Shown in pieces: positions 47,405 to 54,307 of a DNA stretch of 64,000 nt. The position numbers and the translations under genes were made by a program. The notes under the pieces were generated by a model. The model was not told the origin of the DNA and ran no database searches. It saw nothing but the letters and a program-made list of their open reading frames with translations. This stretch comes from Pseudomonadota bacterium (GTDB taxonomy: Bacteria > Pseudomonadota > Gammaproteobacteria > Burkholderiales > Ferrovaceae): the NCBI GenBank assembly GCA_021796835.1, contig JAKABO010000002.1:1-64000 (forward strand), in the 5' to 3' direction. Each line of letters starts with the position of its first letter. The stretch's first letter is position 1.

Positions 47405-48397
47405 GTGGCAAGTTATTTGATGGAGTTGCAGTTAGGGCTGGCCGAGGCGTTGACGGCTAATGAGAAGGTGGTCGTTCTCGGCGAGGATTTGGTAGACCCT
47501 TATGGCGGAGCATTCAAGGTCACCAAGGGATTATCTACCCGCTTTCCTGGGCGGGTCATCAGTACACCGATTTGCGAGGGCGGTTTCACTGGCGTGGCCG
47601 TAGGGATGGCTCTGCGCGGTTTCCGCCCAGTCGTGGAAATCATGTTTGGGGATTTTCTAACCCTTTGCGCCGATCAGATCGTCAATCACATGACCAAGTT
47701 TCCTGGCATGTTTAACGGACAGGTGAAGGTGCCGCTGGTGATTCGGACTCCAATGGGCGGTGGGCGTGGCTATGGTGCAACTCATAGCCAGAGTCTGGAA
47801 AAGATGTTTCTAGGGTTACCAGGCATAAAGGTGGTGGCGCCCAGCCATGTGCATGCTGCGGGCGACATCTTGCAGTATGCAATCCTCGCGGACGATGACC
47901 CAGTGCTATTCATCGAAAATAAACTACTTTATCCCTTGGATCGATACGCTCATGTTCTCATGGAACAAAGCGCCGAGATACCGGGTTATCCTACAGTAGC
48001 ATTACGGAATTTCGGTTCCGGTCAACCGGACGTTATAGTCATATCCTATGGGGGTCTGAGTCGTGAACTTGTGCCCCTGTTGGAGAAATTGCGGAGCGAT
48101 GAACTCAACGTAACTGCAGTTTTCCCGTCAAGTTTGTGGCCGGTGCCGATCAAAACTTTGGTGCGCTATGGTGCTCAGTGTGGGCGCTTGGTTATTTGCG
48201 AGGAAGGAACTACGGGATTCAATTGGGGTAGTGAGGTGGCGGTTCTGCTTTACGATGCTCTGCGTGGCAATTTGCTGGCGCCCATTACCCGGTTGGCGGC
48301 TGCATCGCAGGTGATTCCTGCGGCCCGCCAACTGGAAATGGAAGTCTTGGTTACCGCTGGAAAAATTGAAAATGCAATATGGGAGTTGATGTCATGA
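47405..48397 (+). CDS. 2-oxoacid dehydrogenase E1 component beta subunit
   Basis: 330-residue beta subunit partner of the preceding gene; start taken as GTG 47405 (TTG 47399 or ATG 47420 also possible). It opens SYLMELQLGLAEALTANEKV and contains VVLGEDLVDPYGGAFKVTKGL, STPICEGGFTGVAVGMALRG with the conserved Glu that activates ThDP, and PMGGGRGYGATHSQSLEKMFL with the substrate-site histidine. The C-terminal transketolase domain reads VICEEGTTGFNWGSEVAVLL. The stop overlaps the next start (ATGA), so alpha, beta and the lipoyl protein are coupled. Confidence 0.88.
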   Translation: MASYLMELQLGLAEALTANEKVVVLGEDLVDPYGGAFKVTKGLSTRFPGRVISTPICEGGFTGVAVGMALRGFRPVVEIMFGDFLTLCADQIVNHMTKFPGMFNGQVKVPLVIRTPMGGGRGYGATHSQSLEKMFLGLPGIKVVAPSHVHAAGDILQYAILADDDPVLFIENKLLYPLDRYAHVLMEQSAEIPGYPTVALRNFGSGQPDVIVISYGGLSRELVPLLEKLRSDELNVTAVFPSSLWPVPIKTLVRYGAQCGRLVICEEGTTGFNWGSEVAVLLYDALRGNLLAPITRLAAASQVIPAARQLEMEVLVTAGKIENAIWELMS

Positions 48398-49509
48398 CCA
48401 CAGTTGTGCGTATGCCGTCGCTAAATGCCAATGAGGATCAGGCGGTTATTGTTGACTGGCGCATTGACGATGGGGCTCCGGTCAACCGAGGCGAGGAAGT
48501 TTGTATCGTCGAAACCACCAAGGTTACCTATGAAGTGGTAGCCGAAGCCGATGGGTTTCTTCGGCATCTGGTAGAAATAGGTCAAGTCGTCAAAAACAAC
48601 CAGTCCATCGCGATGATTACGGCAACACCGGATGAGGACTATGCGGTTTTACTGGCCTCATTGGAAAAAACGGAATCGGTAACGACTGATCGGCGCTGGA
48701 CCAAGAAGGCGGAACTGGTGGCAAAGAAACTTGGCGTGGATATGAGCATTCTGGCCGCCAAGTTCCCTGACCGTGTTATCACCGAAGCGGACGTGTTGGC
48801 GTCCAATAAACCGGTTTTTGAGGGCAGGGATTTGGTGGAAGATGCTTACCCCGGCTTGCGACCCCAGCGCATTTTACTGATCGGTGCGGGCGCGGGTGGT
48901 GGCTTCGTGACTTTGGATGTGATTTCACGAGTGCAGCATCAGCGTGCAGTCGGTATTCTCGACAACAATGTCGCGTTGCATGGCAAGACCATGATGGGCG
49001 TGCCAATTCTCGGTCCCAATAGTATGGCTGCAGAGTTCTGGGAAAAGAGGGTTTTTGATGCAGCAATAATCTGCATTACGGCCAATATTGCAGATCGCGC
49101 TGCCATTTTCGAGGATATGCGGGCCAAGGGTATTCGCTTTGCTAATGTGATAGACCCCTCCACGATAGTCAAGAACTACGTGTCCATGGGTGAGGGTAAT
49201 CTGATTATGGGAAACGGTTACTTGGCGCCTTCTTGCGTCTTGGGTGATAACAACTTCCTCGCCAGCCATGTCTGCATAGAGCATCATACCAAGGTTGGCA
49301 GCCATTGCACCTTTGGTCCGCGATCAACCACGGCGGGAGCCGTGACGATTGGTGATCGGGTAAAGTTCGGTATGGGTGTTCTGGTGGAGCCCTACTTGGC
49401 CATCGGAGATAATTGCCTGATCCCTTCAGGATGTGTACTCACTAACAATATTCCGCCCAACTCTGTGGTCAAGATGCAATTTAGCCAGACCATTAAAGCA
49501 AGAGATTAA
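48394..49509 (+). CDS. Lipoyl domain + E1/E3-binding domain + PglD/NeuD-type sugar acyltransferase fusion
   Basis: 371 residues from ATG 48394, with GGGAG 8 bases upstream. Residues 3-80 are a lipoyl domain whose modified lysine is Lys43 in VETTKVTYEV. Residues about 102-135 match the peripheral subunit-binding domain of E2 enzymes (KKAELVAKKLGVDMSIL, then RVITEADVLA). From about 158 it becomes a PglD/NeuD-like acyltransferase, with a Rossmann-like start (RILLIGAGAGGGFVTLDVI) and a left-handed beta-helix of hexapeptide repeats. His297 in VCIEHHTKVG matches the catalytic base of PglD. The usual E2 catalytic domain (HxxxDG) is absent. I infer direct transfer of an acyl group from lipoyl to a sugar amine or hydroxyl. 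Confidence 0.85.
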   Translation: MTTVVRMPSLNANEDQAVIVDWRIDDGAPVNRGEEVCIVETTKVTYEVVAEADGFLRHLVEIGQVVKNNQSIAMITATPDEDYAVLLASLEKTESVTTDRRWTKKAELVAKKLGVDMSILAAKFPDRVITEADVLASNKPVFEGRDLVEDAYPGLRPQRILLIGAGAGGGFVTLDVISRVQHQRAVGILDNNVALHGKTMMGVPILGPNSMAAEFWEKRVFDAAIICITANIADRAAIFEDMRAKGIRFANVIDPSTIVKNYVSMGEGNLIMGNGYLAPSCVLGDNNFLASHVCIEHHTKVGSHCTFGPRSTTAGAVTIGDRVKFGMGVLVEPYLAIGDNCLIPSGCVLTNNIPPNSVVKMQFSQTIKARD

Positions 49510-49513
49510 TATC

Positions 49514-50296
49514 ATGACAGATGAAGCGAAAGATCCATCACGTTTTCGTCAAGTTGGGCAAAATACGGAGGCTGAGCGCAGTTATCGTCAGGACATGCAG
49601 CGCTATTTCGATGAAAGTGCCGGAACTAGTTACGAAAAGATCGAAAATTTTCCAAAATACCTATCGCGTCAATCCTTGGCGCGCTATCTGGCGCTTTATG
49701 ACATTTTTTGCAAGGCACTGACTGTACAGGGGGACGTTGTTCAGTGTGGCCTCAGTTGGGGCGGTTCTTTGATGTACTTCGGATTGCTTTCCGCCGTTCT
49801 TGAGCCGGTCAATTTGCAGCGGCGAGTGATCGGGTTCGATACCTTTGAGGGATTTCCTTCGATTCATGATAAAGATCATCAAGTCTCCCAACTGAAGAGT
49901 GCAGAAATGCGTGTTGGTGGTTTTGTTGCCGACTCTTATTCAGATCTGTGTCGCGCAGTTGAGCTATTCGATCAAAATCGCTTTATTGGGCATGTGAATA
50001 AAATGGTGCTTGTCAAAGGTGATGCTTGTCAAACTATTCCAGATTTTTTGGTGGCCAATACCCATACCGTTGTCTCGCTCCTTCATCTGGATTTTGACCT
50101 GTATGAGCCCACGCGAGTAGCCCTGGAGCATTTTCTGCCTCGCATGCCCAAGGGAGCGGTGCTGGTGTTTGATGAACTGAACAACCGAACTTGGCCAGGG
50201 GAGACCACGGCGGTTATCGAAGCTTGCGGCTTGAGAAACCTCAGGGTACAGCGTTTTCCCTTTGAACCATATCTTTCCTATGCAGTATTGGGGTAA
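49514..50296 (+). CDS. TylF/MycF-family O-methyltransferase
   Basis: SAM- and metal-dependent macrocin-type methyltransferase of 260 residues, acting in this family on sugar hydroxyls. ATG 49514 lies 4 bases after the previous stop. Family features are GDVVQCGLSWGGSLMYFGLL, VIGFDTFEGFPSIHDKD, ALVKGDA-like VLVKGDACQTIPDFL, and the acidic metal-site strand LHLDFDLYEPTRVALE with VFDELNNRTWPGET. It probably O-methylates the deoxysugar made by the cluster or an attached glycan. Followed by a 136-base gap. Confidence 0.85.
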   Translation: MTDEAKDPSRFRQVGQNTEAERSYRQDMQRYFDESAGTSYEKIENFPKYLSRQSLARYLALYDIFCKALTVQGDVVQCGLSWGGSLMYFGLLSAVLEPVNLQRRVIGFDTFEGFPSIHDKDHQVSQLKSAEMRVGGFVADSYSDLCRAVELFDQNRFIGHVNKMVLVKGDACQTIPDFLVANTHTVVSLLHLDFDLYEPTRVALEHFLPRMPKGAVLVFDELNNRTWPGETTAVIEACGLRNLRVQRFPFEPYLSYAVLG

Positions 50297-50316
50297 TGCA
50301 TTTCACACTGGTCGGA

Positions 50317-50338
50317 TCAATCCGATTTGTTGGATTGA
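50317..50338. repeat. Hairpin after the TylF-like gene
   Basis: TCAATCC at 50317-50323 and GGATTGA at 50332-50338 form a 7-base perfect stem with an 8-base loop. No T-run follows, so it is not a typical terminator. It lies about 18 bases ahead of the start of a small reading frame. Confidence 0.45.
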
Positions 50339-50355
50339 GCTTGGAGGATAACCTT

Positions 50356-50436
50356 ATGGCGAGAAGTCATTCCCCGACCCGGGTTGCTGATTCGTCAAAT
50401 AGACGACTGTTTCATTTACCGAGATGGCGTGAATGA
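50356..50436 (+). CDS. Possible 26-residue small protein coupled to the next gene
   Basis: ATG 50356 has GGAGG 8 bases upstream, a better ribosome-binding site than most genes nearby. The frame reads MARSHSPTRVADSSNRRL and so on for 26 codons. Its TGA overlaps the ATG at 50433 of the dehydrogenase gene. It may serve to load ribosomes for that gene, or be a real small basic protein. Confidence 0.4.
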   Translation: MARSHSPTRVADSSNRRLFHLPRWRE

Positions 50437-51281
50437 TGTTTACGGTACTTGGCTCTGGTGGTTTTATCGGCGGCCAATTGGTGGATGCTCTTGAAGCAAT
50501 AGACAGGGCAGCTGTCTATGCGCCGCTACCCAAAGATGGGGCGGATATTTCCGACGAAATATTTGACCGCGATCTAGGTCATGTTTTTTATTGTATTGGG
50601 CTCACCGCAGATTTTCGAAGCCGCCCTTTAGATACGGTAAAGGCGCATGTATGTTTATTGAGGAGACTGCTTGATCGAGGCCGGTTTGAGTCGCTAACTT
50701 ATTTGTCCAGCACGCGGGTTTATGAAGGTGCTGCAACGACTGATGAATCGACAATATTGCAGGTGGATCCGACAAACCCAGGGCACCTCTACAATTTAAG
50801 CAAGTTGATGGGCGAGTCCTTGTGTCATGCAAGCGGGCATAATGCCAGGGTGGTTCGCTTGTCGAATGTTTTTGGGCGCGCCATGCCGGCGCAGAATTTC
50901 ATTAGCCGAGTGTTTCATGAGGCTGCGAGTACAGGGAAAGTTCAATTTCTGACTTCTTCCCGCTCAGCTAAGGATTACGTTTCTGTCAATGACGTGGTGC
51001 GTTGGTTGCCGCAGATTGCGCAGCATGGTATTCATTCCATCTACAATGTTGCCAGTGGAACAAACTTGAGCAATGCCGGAATCGCGTCATTGCTGGAACA
51101 AAAAAGGATTGTGGTTGGTTTTTCTGAAGGTGCTCCGGATTGGTCATTTCCGGTTATTGACAACAACCGCTTGGTTGAGGAATTTGGCGGTGCGCAGAGT
51201 AGTCTGGCCAACGAATTTGAATATTTGTTTGATTGTTTTATCAATCACGATAATGGTATCGAAGATGAACGAATCACTTGA
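50433..51281 (+). CDS. NAD-dependent epimerase/dehydratase family protein
   Basis: Extended SDR enzyme acting on nucleotide sugars, 282 residues. The NAD-binding motif VLGSGGFIGGQLVDAL lies at the start and the catalytic Tyr and Lys in YNLSKLMGESLCHASG. Residues 95-100 (STRVYEG) match the Ser/Thr position. As the only SDR besides RfbG in the cluster it is a good candidate for the 4-ketoreductase that finishes the deoxysugar. It overlaps the next gene by 17 bases. Confidence 0.85.
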   Translation: MMFTVLGSGGFIGGQLVDALEAIDRAAVYAPLPKDGADISDEIFDRDLGHVFYCIGLTADFRSRPLDTVKAHVCLLRRLLDRGRFESLTYLSSTRVYEGAATTDESTILQVDPTNPGHLYNLSKLMGESLCHASGHNARVVRLSNVFGRAMPAQNFISRVFHEAASTGKVQFLTSSRSAKDYVSVNDVVRWLPQIAQHGIHSIYNVASGTNLSNAGIASLLEQKRIVVGFSEGAPDWSFPVIDNNRLVEEFGGAQSSLANEFEYLFDCFINHDNGIEDERIT

Positions 51282-52017
51282 CCAGTTTGAGGCGGAAAAA
51301 GCTGCCCGCATAGAAGCATTTGGAAAAGACATCGCATTTCAGAATCGATCGCGCGATTGGTTGGAAGAAAGCATGCGCAAGTTATATGTATACAATTTTT
51401 CCTGGCTCGGTCGTCCTATCATCCAAAATCCAATCGATATCATGGCAATGCAGGAGATCATCTGGAAGGTAAAACCGGACTTAATTATTGAAACAGGAAT
51501 TGCTCATGGGGGCTCGCTCGTTTTTTCGGCTTCCATGCTGGAATTGAATGCCGCCTGTGGCGGCCCCTCCGATGCAGAGGTATTGGGTATTGATATCGAT
51601 ATTCGCCCACATAACCGCAAGGCGATCGAAGGACATCCTATGTCCAAGCGCATTGCCATGTTTGAAGGTTCCAGCACTGCACCTGAAGTGATCGCACAAG
51701 CGAAGGAAAAAGCGAAGGGTAAGAATCGAATACTTATTTGCCTAGACTCCAACCATACCCATGAACATGTACTCGCTGAATTGGAGGCGTATGCCCCACT
51801 TGTCAGCGCTGGAAGTTATTGCGTAGTCTTCGACACGTTTGTGGAGGACGTGCCAGCCCTTGTTTTTAAAAATCGCCCTTGGCATCCAGGTAATAGCCCA
51901 AAAACCGCAGTATGGGAATACTTGAAAACTCACCCTGAGTTTGAGATTGATAAAAGCATTCACCAGAAGTTGCTCATTACCGTTGCGCCTGACGGATACC
52001 TGAAAAGGATTTCATGA
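51265..52017 (+). CDS. CmcI/rhamnosyl O-methyltransferase family protein
   Basis: 250-residue member of the family often called cephalosporin hydroxylase, which in characterised cases acts as a SAM-dependent sugar O-methyltransferase. ATG 51265 is inside the end of the previous gene. Motifs are PDLIIETGIAHGGSLVFSAS (SAM loop), EVLGIDIDIRPHNRKAIEGH, ILICLDSNHTHEHVLAEL and YCVVFDTFVED. A second methyltransferase beside the TylF-like one suggests two hydroxyls are methylated, or two different sugars. Confidence 0.85.
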   Translation: MNESLDQFEAEKAARIEAFGKDIAFQNRSRDWLEESMRKLYVYNFSWLGRPIIQNPIDIMAMQEIIWKVKPDLIIETGIAHGGSLVFSASMLELNAACGGPSDAEVLGIDIDIRPHNRKAIEGHPMSKRIAMFEGSSTAPEVIAQAKEKAKGKNRILICLDSNHTHEHVLAELEAYAPLVSAGSYCVVFDTFVEDVPALVFKNRPWHPGNSPKTAVWEYLKTHPEFEIDKSIHQKLLITVAPDGYLKRIS

Positions 52018-52075
52018 TAGAAGCGCGCATAAAACCACCTTTGTATACAGTCTTCCTTAAAATCAGGGATAAAGC

Positions 52076-52849
52076 ATGAAAGCCGTCATACTTGCCGGTG
52101 GCCTGGGCACTCGTATCTCAGAAGAGACTCACCTCAAACCAAAACCCATGGTTGAAATTGGCGGAAGGCCGATCCTATGGCACATCATGAAGGTTTATTC
52201 ACACCACGGGGTCAATGACTTCATCATCTGCTGTGGCTACAAGGGTTACGTCATCAAGGAGTATTTTGCAAACTACTTTCTGCACATGTCGGATGTCACC
52301 TTCGACATGATCCATAACAGCATGGAAATCCGCCAACACTACGCAGAGCCATGGCGCGTGACGGTGGTGGACACAGGTGAGGAAACCATGACCGGTGGGC
52401 GACTGAAACGGGTATCTCCTTATCTGCATGGGGAGGACACTTTCTGTTTTACTTATGGCGACGGGGTTGGTGACATCAACATCACCCGGCTCATTGCTTT
52501 CCACGAGGCGCAGAGAGTAAAAGCCACGCTGACCGCCACCTCGCCACCCGGCCGCTTTGGCGCGTTGGAAACTGATGGTGCCAGGGTGCTCAGTTTCAAG
52601 GAGAAGCCTACCGCCGATGATGCCATGATCAGTGGTGGTTTCTTTGTGCTCTCACATGAGGTCATTGATCTCATTCAGGACGACAGCACCCCGTGGGAAC
52701 AGGGTCCTCTGGAAAAATTGGCCAGAGACGGCCAACTGGCCGCATTTCACCACACGGGTTTTTGGCATCCCATGGACACTCTTCGCGACAAGACTTATCT
52801 GGAAGAGCTGTGGGCTTCTGGTCATGCTCCCTGGAAGGTATGGAAATGA
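52076..52849 (+). CDS. rfbF: Glucose-1-phosphate cytidylyltransferase
   Basis: Forms CDP-glucose from CTP and glucose 1-phosphate. The 257-residue length is exact for the family, with the nucleotidyltransferase signature [58 protein letters not shown] and the metal site [12 protein letters not shown]. It is 58 bases after the preceding gene and couples to rfbG by a 4-base overlap. Defines the cluster's sugar as CDP-linked. Confidence 0.95.
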   Translation: MKAVILAGGLGTRISEETHLKPKPMVEIGGRPILWHIMKVYSHHGVNDFIICCGYKGYVIKEYFANYFLHMSDVTFDMIHNSMEIRQHYAEPWRVTVVDTGEETMTGGRLKRVSPYLHGEDTFCFTYGDGVGDINITRLIAFHEAQRVKATLTATSPPGRFGALETDGARVLSFKEKPTADDAMISGGFFVLSHEVIDLIQDDSTPWEQGPLEKLARDGQLAAFHHTGFWHPMDTLRDKTYLEELWASGHAPWKVWK

Positions 52850-53928
52850 ATGCGGACTTTTGGGCGGGCAAGCGGGTATTCCTTACGGGCCATACCGGAT
52901 TCAAGGGAAGCTGGCTCTCACTCTGGCTGCAAAGTCTCGGGGCTGAGCTTACGGGCTGTGCCCTGCCTCCACCCACTGCCCCCAGTTTGTACGAGGCGGC
53001 CCAGGTCGGAGAGGGGATGCGCTCGATCATGGCGGACATCCGCGACCTGCCGACTTTGCAAACCGCCATGCAAGATACGGCCCCCGAGATTGTCATCCAC
53101 ATGGCAGCGCAATCACGGGTGCGCCATTCTTATATCGACCCGGTTGAAACCTATTCCACCAATGTCATGGGGACGGTGCATTTGCTGGAAGCGGTGCGGC
53201 ATACTCCCAGTGTCAAGGCGGTGGTCATCATCACGACCGACAAATGCTACGAAAACCGTGAATGGCTCTGGGGTTACCGGGAAAACGAGCCCATGGGGGG
53301 TTATGATCCCTACAGCAACAGCAAAGGGTGTGTCGAGCTGGTCAGTTCTGCCTATCGGTTGTCGTTCTTCAACGCCAACACCTACGCGCAGCATGGGGTA
53401 GCCGTGGCCACGGCCCGTTCAGGAAATGTCATTGGGGGTGGTGACTGGTCACCGGATCGGTTGATTCCGGATATTCTCGCAGCGTTTGAAAGCGAAAAAA
53501 TTGCCATGATCCGCAACCCCCAAGCCATCCGCCCTTGGCTCCATGTTCTGGAACCGTTGCGTGGTTATTTGACGCTGGCTGAGCGTCTCTATGAAAGCGG
53601 TCCCATGGATGCGGAAGGCTGGAATTTTGGCTGCTGGGACGATGATGTTCAGCCAGTTGGCTGGATCGCTCAGAAAATGGCAGACCTCTGGGGTGGGGGT
53701 GCAAGGTGGCAAACGGATGATCGGGATTATCCCCATGAGTCCGCCATCCTCAAACTGGACATCTCGAAAGCCAAAAGCCGCCTTGGCTGGTATCCGGTTC
53801 TTCCTCTAGAGGAAGCCTTGGGCCTTATCATTGACTGGTCAAGGCAGCGGCAAGCGGGTGTCGATATCCGGAAGTTGACGCTGGGCCAAATCAACGTCTA
53901 TCAGGCAATGGCACCAAGTAAAACCTGA
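52846..53928 (+). CDS. rfbG: CDP-glucose 4,6-dehydratase
   Basis: Converts CDP-glucose to CDP-4-keto-6-deoxyglucose. ATG 52846 overlaps the rfbF stop and has GGAAGG 7 bases upstream; 360 residues. NAD-binding [20 protein letters not shown], the catalytic region [13 protein letters not shown] and [16 protein letters not shown] (Tyr-x3-Lys), then [21 protein letters not shown] follow in family order. No 3-dehydrase (RfbH/DdhC) is present, so the 3-hydroxyl is retained and C3 methylation is chemically possible. Confidence 0.95.
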   Translation: MNADFWAGKRVFLTGHTGFKGSWLSLWLQSLGAELTGCALPPPTAPSLYEAAQVGEGMRSIMADIRDLPTLQTAMQDTAPEIVIHMAAQSRVRHSYIDPVETYSTNVMGTVHLLEAVRHTPSVKAVVIITTDKCYENREWLWGYRENEPMGGYDPYSNSKGCVELVSSAYRLSFFNANTYAQHGVAVATARSGNVIGGGDWSPDRLIPDILAAFESEKIAMIRNPQAIRPWLHVLEPLRGYLTLAERLYESGPMDAEGWNFGCWDDDVQPVGWIAQKMADLWGGGARWQTDDRDYPHESAILKLDISKAKSRLGWYPVLPLEEALGLIIDWSRQRQAGVDIRKLTLGQINVYQAMAPSKT

Positions 53929-54180
53929 CCATGTTTTCATTGAATTCCTGTACCTTCTGGCCTTCACTAGTGCCAGAAGATGCTTGGAACTTTCTGCCAG
54001 ATTGAGAACCTGTTCCAGTGAAATCCGAGTGCAGGGAAGAGTTCCATATTTTTTCGTCGTTCCCACAATGTCATCCGGTTTCCTTTGTGCGGTAACGGTC
54101 AATGTAGTCACGGTGACGCCTTCGTGGTTTCTTGATGAATCCCATGGTAATGCGGATTCGCCTTACTTTTAATACCTGTC
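53929..54180. other. Non-coding region at the right end of the sugar cluster
   Basis: About 250 bases with no gene supported. It contains an inverted repeat at 53954-53979 (CTTCTGGC and GCCAGAAG, 10-base loop, no T-run). A minus-strand frame of 90 codons covers part of it but runs into rfbG and has no recognisable domain. Confidence 0.5.
53954..53979 (+). repeat. Hairpin 26 bases after rfbG
   Basis: A perfect 8-base stem, CTTCTGGC at 53954-53961 and GCCAGAAG at 53972-53979, around a 10-base loop. It is placed where a terminator for the cluster would be, but it lacks the T-run. It could act with Rho or protect the 3' end of the message. Confidence 0.45.
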
Positions 54181-54208
54181 TTGACAACGGGGTTCGCCAT
54201 AGTATCCT
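54181..54208 (+). promoter_or_regulatory. Sigma-70-type promoter for the PAS/GAF/GGDEF/EAL gene
   Basis: A perfect TTGACA at 54181-54186, a 16-base spacer and TATCCT at 54203-54208. Transcription would start near 54215, leaving about 93 bases of untranslated leader before ATG 54308. Confidence 0.5.
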
Positions 54209-54307
54209 TATGGACGAGTTGAATATAAATCCGATTCCGGGTGCCCTCGTACTTGGGTCAAATTCAATGAAAGAGACGGCTGGCAGTGCAACAACAAGGA
54301 TGCTGTC

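Noticed and set aside
46506..49509. Housekeeping pyruvate dehydrogenase complex
   Set aside because: No E2 catalytic domain or E3 gene; the third gene ends in a sugar acyltransferase and the neighbours are sugar-modifying enzymes.
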